Of a stretch of 64,000 nucleotides of DNA, positions 9,043 through 17,906 are shown one piece after another. The translations under genes were made by a program, and so were the position numbers. Below the pieces are notes generated by a model. It worked only from the letters and a program-made list of their open reading frames with translations. It made no database searches and had not been told where the DNA came from. Source of the DNA: Desulfoluna spongiiphila (lineage in GTDB: Bacteria > Desulfobacterota > Desulfobacteria > Desulfobacterales > Desulfolunaceae); the NCBI RefSeq assembly GCF_900101345.1, contig NZ_FMUX01000018.1, positions 62,001 to 126,000 of the forward strand, in the 5' to 3' direction. Position 1 is the first letter of the stretch, and each line of letters begins with the position of its first letter.

Positions 9043-9125
9043 GCCTCCGGCGGCGAGGTGAGCCACCTCGAAAGCTGATTGCGAATGCGCTTTGCTCCTC
9101 GTTCCTCGGAGCCAAGTGCATCCGC
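9043..9125 (-). repeat. Structured intergenic repeat, copy 4 (truncated)
   Basis: It keeps the left end GCCTCCGGCGGC, the hairpin CGAGGTG-AGC-CACCTCG and the central GCGAATG...CATCCGC stem with an inner TTGCTCC...GGAGCCAA stem, and lacks everything beyond. It lies in the leader of gpmI. Confidence 0.8.
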
Positions 9126-9177
9126 CTCCGGATCGGGCTTCGCCCGACTCATAAGCTGTAGATTATTCAAGCGTTGT

Positions 9178-9324
9178 CAGGTCATGGATATAGCAGGGTC
9201 GCCCGACCCATTTCGGATTGGGTGATAAGGTTGCCGACGCGATCCCTCACACGCCGGTGGGATGGCACCCTCAACAAATATCGGCACAGCGTGCCCGACA
9301 GCAGGACAGCGGCCCCATGACCTG
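9178..9324. other. 147-bp segment bounded by a 10-bp perfect inverted repeat
   Basis: CAGGTCATGG (9178-9187) and CCATGACCTG (9315-9324) face each other across a segment holding smaller hairpins: GGGTCG-CC-CGACCC at 9196-9209 and GGCAC-AGC-GTGCC around 9290. It lies between the rsfS terminator and gpmI and codes for nothing recognisable. It may be a structured leader or a remnant small mobile element. Confidence 0.45.
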
Positions 9325-9360
9325 TAGGCCTGTTTTCTATAACCTGTTTCCCCAAAACGC

Positions 9361-9388
9361 AAAAAGGGTGCCCTCAGGCACCCTTCTT
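9361..9388 (-). terminator. Terminator after rsfS
   Basis: On the minus strand the stem AAGGGTGCC-TGAG-GGCACCCTT is followed by TTTGCGTTTT, about 20 nt after the rsfS stop. It ends the rplU-to-rsfS transcript. Confidence 0.85.
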
Positions 9389-9406
9389 AACCGGTCGTTC
9401 CATGCT

Positions 9407-9763
9407 CTACTCGATGCCCTCGTGGTCGATAACCACGGCATCGGCCCAGAGCCCGTCGAGGTCATAGTAATCGCGGGTCTCATCGTAGAACACGTGGACG
9501 ATAACGTCCCCGTAATCGAGGAGCACCCAGGAGCCTTCGCTGAGGCCGTCCACGGTAATGGGGCTGATCTCCTCTTTTTTCAGTTCAACTTTGATGTATT
9601 CACCGATGGCGGCCGCCTGCCGGGTGGAACGGGCGCTGGCCAGGATGAAGACGTCGGTGTAGGAGGTGAGCTCGCGCACGTCCAGCACCTTGATATTTTC
9701 TGCTTTTCGACCCTTCACCGCCTTGATGATGGAGACGAGTCGGGGATCCAGCTCTTGGGTCAT
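9407..9763 (-). CDS. rsfS: Ribosome silencing factor RsfS
   Basis: RsfS (Iojap family) binds ribosomal protein L14 and blocks joining of the subunits when nutrients fall. The 118 residues show the family core: LDVRELTSYTDVFILASARS near residues 27-46, then GEGSWVLLDYGDVIVHVF-like sequence (here SEGSWVLLDYGDVIVHVF) near residues 75-92. Its ATG overlaps the nadD stop by four bases (ATGA), so translation is coupled; the nadD-rsfS pair is conserved in many bacteria. A terminator follows. Confidence 0.95.
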   Translation of the reverse strand: MTQELDPRLVSIIKAVKGRKAENIKVLDVRELTSYTDVFILASARSTRQAAAIGEYIKVELKKEEISPITVDGLSEGSWVLLDYGDVIVHVFYDETRDYYDLDGLWADAVVIDHEGIE

Positions 9764-10455
9764 CTGTACAATCCTTTATCTTCAATATATCGGAGAACCT
9801 CCGGGTGGAGCAGATCCGTCGGGCGGTCTCCCTGTTCAATGCATGTCCGGACATCCGTGGATGACAAAGGCGACACGGGGGTCACCGAGAGGGGAACAAT
9901 CCCGCACAGGGACGGATGCACGAAGCGTTTCCGCTCCGGGTCCCAGGAGTATCCGGAGTCGATATGGTCGGTCAGGTAGCCCTGCAGCTCCTCCACGGGC
10001 AGATCGCCGTGGGGGGTTCCGGGGCGGTTCACCACAATGATCCCGGCCATGGAGAGAATCAGCTTCTCGTCCCGCCAGGTGTGAAAATCAAAAAAAGCAT
10101 CCACCCCCATGGTGAGGTAGAGTTCCGCATCGCCTGCAACCTCCTTTCTGAGGGCCCGCAGGGTGTCCACGGTAAACGACTTGCCTTCCCGCTTCAGCTC
10201 CACGTCCGAGAGCACCACGGGCAGACCTTCCATGGCCCTTTCCAGCATGGCCACCCGATGCTCGGCCGAGACGATGTTCCGGCCCTGCTTGTGGGGCGGC
10301 ACCGCCGCGGGAACCACATAGAGCCGGTCGGGCACAATGAGCCTCAGGATCTCTTTCACCACATGGGCATGGGCCAGGTGAACCGGGTTGAAGGTGCCAC
10401 CGAAAATAACCACCTGGCCTGTCCGGCTCTGTTCTTTTGTCTCTTCCATTCCCAT
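9760..10455 (-). CDS. nadD: Nicotinate-nucleotide adenylyltransferase
   Basis: NadD adenylates nicotinate mononucleotide to deamido-NAD in cytosolic NAD synthesis. The nucleotidyltransferase motif GGTFNPVHLAHAH lies at residues 19-31 and the C-terminal SSTDVRTCI motif near residue 205. The reading frame extends to a TTG at 10512 inside a repeat; the ATG at 10455 (MGMEET) or at 10449 is more likely, though neither has a clear ribosome binding site, so the start is uncertain. It follows proA in the operon after a 120-bp gap holding a short repeat, and overlaps rsfS by four bases. Confidence 0.92.
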   Translation of the reverse strand: MGMEETKEQSRTGQVVIFGGTFNPVHLAHAHVVKEILRLIVPDRLYVVPAAVPPHKQGRNIVSAEHRVAMLERAMEGLPVVLSDVELKREGKSFTVDTLRALRKEVAGDAELYLTMGVDAFFDFHTWRDEKLILSMAGIIVVNRPGTPHGDLPVEELQGYLTDHIDSGYSWDPERKRFVHPSLCGIVPLSVTPVSPLSSTDVRTCIEQGDRPTDLLHPEVLRYIEDKGLYR

Positions 10456-10473
10456 CAGGTAAAGGCTCTGTAT

Positions 10474-10524
10474 GCCTCCGGCGGGTCGCTTTTTTTGAAA
10501 AAAGCTCCGCAAAAAACGTTTCGG
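10474..10524 (-). repeat. Second repeat type (B), upstream of nadD
   Basis: In minus sense it reads CCGAAACGTTTTTT...TTTTTTCAAAAAAAGCGACCCGCCGGAGGC. The last 16 bases are identical to those at 22069-22084 and 37747-37762. It ends 18 nt before the nadD start. Confidence 0.65.
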
Positions 10525-10575
10525 TACGTGTTAGGCCAGCAGACAGCGTTCAGACACGGGCGAAGCCGGGACTGT

Positions 10576-11832
10576 TTAGCCCCTGATCTGTCCGTCTCCG
10601 TAGACCACGAACTTCCGGCTCGTGAGCTCTTCGAGGCCCATGGGGCCGAAGGCGTGGAGCTTGGAGGTGCTGATGCCGATTTCGGTGCCGAGGCCCAGCT
10701 CGCCGCCGTCGTTGAACCGTGTGGAGGCGTTGACCATGACCGCGGAGGAATCGGCACCCTGGACAAATCGTTTGGCCGTCTCCTCGTTGGTTGTCACGAT
10801 GGATTCGGTGTGGCCGGAGTTGTAGGCCGCGATATGCTCCAAAGCCTCATCCACGCTGTCCACCACCTTCACCGCCAGGGTGAGGTCGAGGTACTCGGCG
10901 GGCCAGTCCGCTTCCACGGCCTCCTCGGCCCAGGCAAGGTGCTTCCGGGTCTCGGGGCATCCTTTCAGGGTCACGCCGGCCTCTTTGAAGGCAGCCCCCA
11001 CCAGGGGCAGGTACGCTTGCGCCACGTCCCGGTGTACCAGCATGGTCTCCATGGCGTTGCAGACGCCGGGCCGCTGCACCTTGGAGTTGATGCAGATGGC
11101 CTTGGCCTTCTCCAAGTCGGCCTCTTTGTCCACGTAAACGTGGCAGACCCCCTTGTAGTGCTTGAGCACGGGGATCAGGGAGTTGGCCGTGACAAAACGA
11201 ATCAGGCCTTCGCCGCCCCGGGGAATCATGACGTCGATGAAATCTTCCTGTTTGAGCAGGACATTCACCGCCTCACGGTCTCGCATGGGGATGAGCTGCA
11301 CCACCTCTTTGGGCAGGCCGTTCTCTTCCAGGGCATCGGCAATGCAGCCGGCAAGGACCATGTTTGAGTAGAAGGCCTCGGAGCCCCCCCGCAGGATAAT
11401 GGCGTTGCCCGCCTTCAGGCAGAGCCCGGCCGCATCAATGGTGACGTTGGGGCGGGACTCGTAGATCATGCCGATGACACCCAGGGGAATTCGGACCCGG
11501 GACACCGTGATGCCGCTGGGCCGCTCCTCGGTGGAGGTGACCTCACCCACGGGATCGGGAAGGGCCACCACATCGCGCAGCCCCCCCGCCATGGAGGCGA
11601 TGGTGGCGTCCGTGATGGTGAGCCGATCGATCATGGCCGGGCTAAGGCCCATTTCACGGGCCCGTTCGATATCTTTCAAGTTTTCCGCCTGGATGGCGTC
11701 TGCCCGGTTTTCGATCGTCTCTGCAATGGAGGTGAGAACACGGTTTTTGCAATCCGTGGTGGCCGCAGCCACGTCTCGGGCCGCTTTTTTCGCCTGCCTG
11801 GCCATCTCAACAATAGTCGCTTCTACGCTCAT
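10576..11832 (-). CDS. proA: Gamma-glutamyl phosphate reductase
   Basis: ProA reduces gamma-glutamyl phosphate to glutamate semialdehyde with NADPH, the second step of proline synthesis. The 418 residues cover the whole aldehyde dehydrogenase-like fold. The catalytic cysteine lies in QRPGVCNAMET near residues 255-265, and ILRGGSEA near residue 148 is characteristic. It lies 71 bp downstream of proB on the same strand, so the pair is one transcript. ATG 11832 follows AGGGAG. Confidence 0.96.
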   Translation of the reverse strand: MSVEATIVEMARQAKKAARDVAAATTDCKNRVLTSIAETIENRADAIQAENLKDIERAREMGLSPAMIDRLTITDATIASMAGGLRDVVALPDPVGEVTSTEERPSGITVSRVRIPLGVIGMIYESRPNVTIDAAGLCLKAGNAIILRGGSEAFYSNMVLAGCIADALEENGLPKEVVQLIPMRDREAVNVLLKQEDFIDVMIPRGGEGLIRFVTANSLIPVLKHYKGVCHVYVDKEADLEKAKAICINSKVQRPGVCNAMETMLVHRDVAQAYLPLVGAAFKEAGVTLKGCPETRKHLAWAEEAVEADWPAEYLDLTLAVKVVDSVDEALEHIAAYNSGHTESIVTTNEETAKRFVQGADSSAVMVNASTRFNDGGELGLGTEIGISTSKLHAFGPMGLEELTSRKFVVYGDGQIRG

Positions 11833-11903
11833 GGGTCTATCACTCCCTGATCAGATGAAAATGGGATGAAATGGGTGCTTCCGGGTGCCCGGGCAACAAA
11901 CGC

Positions 11904-13043
11904 CTAAGGGGCCGCCACCGTGACCACCAGGTTGTCCCGATGGATCACCTCATCGTACTCCTTGGATCCCAGGCAGTCTGCGATCTGGTCGGTCTTCAAT
12001 CCTTTGATGGCCCGGATGTCCTCGGCCTTGAAATTGGTAAGCCCGCGCCCCAGTTCGTTTCCCCGGGCGTCGCATACGGCCACGGCCGCGCCCACGTCAA
12101 AGGCGCCGGAGACGTCGAGGATCCCGCTGGGCAACAGGCTTTTTCCGCGTTCCACAAGGGCTTTGACCGCCCCGTCGTCCACCGTGACCTCACCGAAGGT
12201 TTGCGAGGTGAAGCCGATCCATCGTTTCCGGCTCCCAAGCTTGTCCGCACGGGGCACGAAAAAGGTCCCCTGGGCGATGCCCTCGAACAGGTCGGTCAGC
12301 ACCTTGGGCCGTGAACCACAGGCGATGACCATGGGGACACCGGAGGCCATGCTTTTTTTCGCCGCCTCGATCTTGGTCCACATGCCGCCGGTCCCCATGG
12401 CACCGGGGCGCCCCTTGGCGGAGGCTTCGATGGCCGGGGTGATCTTTTCCACAACCTCAAGACGCTTGGCGTCCGGGTTGGTCCGGGGGTCGCCGTCGTA
12501 CAGGCCGTCGATATCGGTGAGGTTGATGAGCAGGTCCGCGTCCAAAAGCAGGGCTATCATGGCCGACAGGTTGTCGTTGTCACCGAAACGGATCTCATCG
12601 GTCACCACGGTGTCGTTTTCATTGATAATGGGAACCACCCCCCAGGCAAGAAGGGTGTTGAGGGTGTTGCGTGCATTTAAGTAGCGCCCCCGGTGGGAAA
12701 GGTCGTTGCGCGTGAGAAGGACCTGGGCCACCTTGAGCCCGGCCTCGGCAAAGCGCAATTCGTACTCCAGGATCAACCCCGCCTGGCCCACGGCGGCGGC
12801 GGCCTGTTTCTCGGGCATGCTGGCGGGCCTTCGCCCCAGGGCCACCTTGGCCACCCCTGCGGCCACGGCTCCGGAGGAGACGAGGATCATCTCACGGCCG
12901 CCCTGGGTCAGGGCTGCCATCTGGCGGCTGATGGATGCCACCACGTTGTGATTGATCCCCCCGTTAAAGGAGAGGACCCCGCTCCCCACTTTCACAACCA
13001 CCCGTCGGGCGCTGTCAAAAAGTCGTTTCTGATCTTTATCCAT
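11904..13043 (-). CDS. proB: Glutamate 5-kinase with PUA domain
   Basis: ProB phosphorylates glutamate, the first and feedback-controlled step of proline synthesis. The kinase domain spans about residues 10-265 (VVVKVGSGVLS, ILVSSGAVAAG, NENDTV, GTGGMWTKIEAAK). A C-terminal PUA domain lies near residues 280-365, giving the long 379-residue form. It follows obgE by 225 bp and precedes proA. The 225-bp gap shows only a weak hairpin after obgE, so read-through from the ribosomal promoter is likely. Confidence 0.96.
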   Translation of the reverse strand: MDKDQKRLFDSARRVVVKVGSGVLSFNGGINHNVVASISRQMAALTQGGREMILVSSGAVAAGVAKVALGRRPASMPEKQAAAAVGQAGLILEYELRFAEAGLKVAQVLLTRNDLSHRGRYLNARNTLNTLLAWGVVPIINENDTVVTDEIRFGDNDNLSAMIALLLDADLLINLTDIDGLYDGDPRTNPDAKRLEVVEKITPAIEASAKGRPGAMGTGGMWTKIEAAKKSMASGVPMVIACGSRPKVLTDLFEGIAQGTFFVPRADKLGSRKRWIGFTSQTFGEVTVDDGAVKALVERGKSLLPSGILDVSGAFDVGAAVAVCDARGNELGRGLTNFKAEDIRAIKGLKTDQIADCLGSKEYDEVIHRDNLVVTVAAP

Positions 13044-13268
13044 AGATAGCCTCGCAAAACGTCAAACAGGCCATACCGCGTGGCGATATGCCATGATTCG
13101 GGTCCTCGTGACAACACAGGGCCATGTTGCGAGGCGCTTTCGCGCGGTGACGGATCACAAACGCATCATCCACGGGGATCTCGCAAAAGAATCGGAAAAA
13201 CCAAGGGTACCGGGCCGAAGGAAACGACAAAAACGGCATGAGGGGCACGGCACGCTCAGTGCCCTTGC

Positions 13269-14272
<1,004 letters not shown>

Positions 14273-14276
<4 letters not shown>

Positions 14277-14527
14277 GCGGCATATACACTGACTTTTTTG
14301 CGGCTGCGACCCATGCGCTCATACTTGACCACACCGTCGATGGTGGCAAAGAGGGTGAAATCCTTGCCAAGGCCGACGTTATTTCCGGGGTGGATGGAGG
14401 TGCCAACCTGGCGAACAAGAATGTTGCCGGATTTTACCTCTTCGCCACCGAACTTCTTCACACCGCGTCGCTGCGCGTTACTGTCGCGACCGTTTTTGGT
14501 ACTGCCGCCAGCTTTTTTATGTGCCAT
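14273..14527 (-). CDS. rpmA: 50S ribosomal protein L27
   Basis: L27 lies at the peptidyl transferase centre. The 84 residues begin MAHKKAGGSTKNGRDS, the typical bacterial start, without the N-terminal cleaved extension seen in Firmicutes. It follows rplU by about 150 bp and overlaps the obgE start. Confidence 0.98.
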
Positions 14528-14679
14528 TTCGAATACTCCTTAAAGCCGTGTAGGTGTCTGTATGGAGGTGATGCCGCTAAAAAGCCTAATGCCCACCACA
14601 AGGGGAGGGCACCTGTCTATCGCTCTTTTTTCTTTAAGGCATCACGTCCCACGGATGCTCCGCACGCGGAGCGACCGAC

Positions 14680-14991
14680 TTACGCCTTGATAGTGTTGAT
14701 TTTAACGGCGGTATAGGGCTGACGATGGCCCTGCATCTTGCGAAACCGCTTGCGGCGCTTGTACTTGAACACAAGAACCTTTTTGGACTTATCCTGCTCG
14801 ACGATGGTACCGGTCACTTCGGCGCCTTCGAGGAGGGGTGCTCCCAGGGCAACATCGGTGCCGTCGGAGGTCATCAGGACCTGATCGAAGGTCACGTCGG
14901 ATCCGACGTCTCCGGCGAGCTTCTCAACTCGCAGGATCTCGCCTTCCTGAACCTTATATTGCTTGCCGCCCGTAGCAACTACAGCATACAT
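14680..14991 (-). CDS. rplU: 50S ribosomal protein L21
   Basis: L21 binds 23S rRNA in the large subunit. The 103 residues start MYAVVATGGKQYKV and contain the KRRKRFRKMQGHRQPYT signature near residues 77-93. GGGAG precedes the ATG. This is the first gene of the rplU-rpmA-obgE-proBA-nadD-rsfS run, behind a good promoter. Confidence 0.98.
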   Translation of the reverse strand: MYAVVATGGKQYKVQEGEILRVEKLAGDVGSDVTFDQVLMTSDGTDVALGAPLLEGAEVTGTIVEQDKSKKVLVFKYKRRKRFRKMQGHRQPYTAVKINTIKA

Positions 14992-15049
14992 AGTTTATTC
15001 TCCCAATTGTGCTTTCAAACTTGAGCCTCTGGATCAAAAAAACCCAACC

Positions 15050-15077
15050 ATTTTAAAAACCTTAAGCGATTTGTCAA
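15050..15077 (-). promoter_or_regulatory. Promoter of the rplU operon
   Basis: On the minus strand a perfect -35 TTGACA (15072-15077) is followed by a 16-bp spacer and TAAAAT (15050-15055), about 60 bp before the rplU ATG. The surrounding DNA is AT-rich compared with the neighbours. Confidence 0.75.
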
Positions 15078-15274
15078 GAAATATTTTGCATTTTTCACGT
15101 AAGGGTAGCCCTCACCCGTGAAAATGCCGACAAATCCAGGGTTCCATTGTGGGTCTCACATGTCGCGGGTGAAAAAAAATTGCACCCTTAGGGACCACGA
15201 TCACATCATGGTCAATCTCCTACAATACCATGACAAAAAAAAATTCAACCAAAAGCTTCTGCCCCTGGCCGGGA

Positions 15275-16216
15275 TCAGGGACGCGCCACGAGGGTGGAGG
15301 GACGCACCAGGGTCACCCGCCGGTGGATCTCGGGCATCATCTCCGCAAGGACCGTGCAGGTAACCTTATGGGGATGACCGATCCCCACGGCACTGCCGTG
15401 CTTCTCGGCAATGGCCAGCATCTTTTTCACCTGGCGCACCACGGCCTCCCGGGACTGGACGTGGTCCAGGAACACATCCCGTTCGGCAAAGGGTACCTGC
15501 ATGAGACGGGCCGCCGAACGGCTCACCGTCTTGGCCGAGGTCCGGCTGTCGATGAAATAAAGGCCCTTCTTTTTCAAAAGGGTCATCACCTGGTACATCT
15601 GTGGGGACAGGGAGGTGAGCTTTGAGCCCATGTGGTTGTTCACCCCCTTGACGCCGTCATAGGCCGTCAAGTTCGCCTCCAGGGTCCGGAGCAGCTGGTC
15701 CGGGTCCATGGTGGAAAAAATCGCCCCGGGGCCGGGGTCCACCTTCGGATACTCATTGGGTTCCATGGGCTGGTGGAGCATAAGCTCCAGCCCCTTTTTC
15801 CGGGCCACCCCTGCAATGGCTTTGCCGTGGGGGCTCCCGGGAAGAATGGACAGGGTGATGTTCGGGTCCAGGGCCATGAGATCAAAGGCCGCGGGCTCAC
15901 TGTACCCGATGTCGTCAATAATCAGAACCAGCTTCGGTTTGTGGGACACCGGCGGTGCCACCGGGCGTTCCTCACGCTCCGGCACCGCATGCTTTTCAAA
16001 TACCTCGTACTGGGGGGGAGTGGTGGCAAGATCGGACTTCTGAACCGACGCATGCTTCTTGGTCACCACCCGGGGGGGCAGGTACCGAATCAGCAGCAGC
16101 CCTGAGACCACCACAATGCACGCCACAAGCGACACCGCAAAGGCCACCCGGCCGAATGAACTGTGGGAAGGCGCCTTTGCGCTCCCCTTTTTTTTCTTTT
16201 TCTTGCCCCCTGCCAT
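15275..16216 (-). CDS. Divergent polysaccharide deacetylase (YibQ-like)
   Basis: A 313-residue membrane-anchored protein of the divergent polysaccharide deacetylase family (YibQ/DUF610), linked in other bacteria to envelope maintenance; the substrate is not known. A lysine-rich cytosolic start (GGKKKKKKGS) precedes one membrane segment near residues 24-44; the deacetylase-like fold occupies residues 90-305, beginning KLVLIIDDIGYS. ATG 16216 has AAGGGAGG upstream; the frame runs 30 codons further without support. It follows ctpA, and envC-ctpA-deacetylase is a recurrent order in related genomes. Confidence 0.82.
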   Translation of the reverse strand: MAGGKKKKKKGSAKAPSHSSFGRVAFAVSLVACIVVVSGLLLIRYLPPRVVTKKHASVQKSDLATTPPQYEVFEKHAVPEREERPVAPPVSHKPKLVLIIDDIGYSEPAAFDLMALDPNITLSILPGSPHGKAIAGVARKKGLELMLHQPMEPNEYPKVDPGPGAIFSTMDPDQLLRTLEANLTAYDGVKGVNNHMGSKLTSLSPQMYQVMTLLKKKGLYFIDSRTSAKTVSRSAARLMQVPFAERDVFLDHVQSREAVVRQVKKMLAIAEKHGSAVGIGHPHKVTCTVLAEMMPEIHRRVTLVRPSTLVARP

Positions 16217-16317
16217 GGCCTCCCTTTCCCGGTTACGCTCGTGATCGCCACTCGATGGTGGCCTGTTATCGGCCCAACGGCCATTTTTTATGTTGCCCCT
16301 TCGCAACCATTCAGCTT

Positions 16318-16403
16318 GCCTCCGGCGGAGCCTGGAAAGGCTTGCTTAAGACCTGTTTGTCAAACGTTTTAAACATTTGGCCCCCGGCAGGGCCGCCGGA
16401 GGC
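16318..16403 (-). repeat. Structured intergenic repeat, copy 5 (internal deletion)
   Basis: Both ends are present (GCCTCCGGCGGA and GCCGCCGGAGGC), but the two central hairpins are missing, leaving 86 bp. In minus sense it starts 75 nt after the ctpA stop. Confidence 0.75.
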
Positions 16404-16478
16404 ATTTTGAACTGAACAGCGCCCCCCTTCATACCCCAAGGCGGGGGCGAGGTCATGGAAAAAGCGCCCCCTTCCCCA

Positions 16479-17723
16479 TCAGCCGTTGCCGAAAATGGAC
16501 CGGCTGAGCAGGAGTTCCAGGGCCCGCTGGACCTGGTTGTCCCGTTTCAGGCGTTCCGGTGCCTTGAGCAGGGGCTCTTCGTCTTCGCTCTGACTGGCCT
16601 CTATATGGTTGGGCAGGTCACGCTCGGCCATGGGCTTCTCCTCCGGGGTAAAGGCCATCTCCTGGTAGGGCAGTTCCACGTCCGGGACAATGCCCTTGGC
16701 CTGAATGGAGACCCCGGACGGGGTGTAATACAGGGCCACGGTGAGTTTCAGCCCGTACCCGTCGGAAAGGGGGACGATGTTCTGCACAGAGCCCTTGCCG
16801 AAACTGGTGGTGCCCAGGATAAGCCCCCGCTTGTGATCCTTCATGGCACCGGCCACGATCTCCGAGGCGCTGGCCGACCCGCCGTTGATGAGTACCACCA
16901 CGGGGAAAGTGCGCACCGGCTTGTCGGTGGTGGCCCGCCACACCTGGCGCTGCTCTTTTGCGCGGCCCTTGATGGAGACGATAACCCCGTCTTCAATGAA
17001 CAGGTCCACCATGTCCACCGCCTGCTGCAGGATCCCCCCGGGGTTGTCCCGGAGATCCAGGACCAGGCCCTTGACAGGCCCCCTGGCCTCATGGGCGAGA
17101 AGGGCCGCTTCAAAATCCCGGGCCGTGCTGTCGTTGAAGGAGGTGACGGCGATGAAGGGAAAGCCCCGCTTCAGTTCGTAATGGGCAACGGACTGCAAGG
17201 GGATCTCATCCCGACGCAGGGTAACCTGCATCTCCTTGCCCCCTTTTTTCTGCAGGACGGTGAGGGTCACCATGCTCCCCCTCGGCCCCCGCATGAGATT
17301 GATGGACTCCTCCATGGTCAGGGCGGCGGTCTTCTCACCGTCCACGGCGATGATGACATCCCCGTTCCGGATCCCCGCATCCTTGGCCGGGGACCCCTCG
17401 ATGGGTGAGACCACCGTCAGCTTCTCGTTTCGGATGGCCAACACCAGGCCCACCCCGGAAAAGCGCCCCCGGGTGTCCTCCTGAAGTTCGCTGTGTGCCT
17501 GGGGCGGCAAGAGGGCCGAATGGGGATCCAGGCTGTTGACCATCCCCTTGATGGCCTCCTCGATGAGCTGCTCGGAATCGGGCTCGTCCACGTAACTCCG
17601 CTCGATCTCCTCAATGACGTCGGTGAAGATGCGAAGGTTTCGGTAGGTGCCGTTTTCAGCGGCCCCGGTGGTGAGGGGCACAAGCAGGCAGGCAAGGGTC
17701 ACAATCAGATACACGCGCTTCAT
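16479..17723 (-). CDS. S41 family C-terminal processing peptidase
   Basis: A periplasmic Ser/Lys protease of the CtpA/Prc family, which trims exported proteins and often peptidoglycan hydrolases. The signal peptide is residues 1-20 (ending TTGAAENG), a PDZ domain lies near residues 85-165, and the protease core near 170-350. The catalytic serine is in NGGSASASE (about residue 283) and the lysine in TSFGKGSVQ (about 308). Length is 414. It is part of the ftsEX-envC operon, which suggests a role in septal peptidoglycan turnover. Confidence 0.92.
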   Translation of the reverse strand: MKRVYLIVTLACLLVPLTTGAAENGTYRNLRIFTDVIEEIERSYVDEPDSEQLIEEAIKGMVNSLDPHSALLPPQAHSELQEDTRGRFSGVGLVLAIRNEKLTVVSPIEGSPAKDAGIRNGDVIIAVDGEKTAALTMEESINLMRGPRGSMVTLTVLQKKGGKEMQVTLRRDEIPLQSVAHYELKRGFPFIAVTSFNDSTARDFEAALLAHEARGPVKGLVLDLRDNPGGILQQAVDMVDLFIEDGVIVSIKGRAKEQRQVWRATTDKPVRTFPVVVLINGGSASASEIVAGAMKDHKRGLILGTTSFGKGSVQNIVPLSDGYGLKLTVALYYTPSGVSIQAKGIVPDVELPYQEMAFTPEEKPMAERDLPNHIEASQSEDEEPLLKAPERLKRDNQVQRALELLLSRSIFGNG

Positions 17724-17906
17724 AATCAGGGGTCTCCATGAATTATGTAAAAACCGGCCGGGGTCAAAGCGGGGGTTGACCGCAGGGGCGCAGAGCGCCG
17801 GGGGACATGCCCGTCAGCGTCTCCGCCGGCGTGGGGCGAGCCACTTCGGAAGCAGACTGCAACCGGGTCAAAGGGGTCTTTACCGGGATGCCGGAGGGGG
17901 CTCCTT

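Noticed and set aside
13036..13248. 70-codon frame between obgE and proB
   Set aside because: Proline- and histidine-rich composition with no family resemblance or ribosome binding site; it only fills the spacer.
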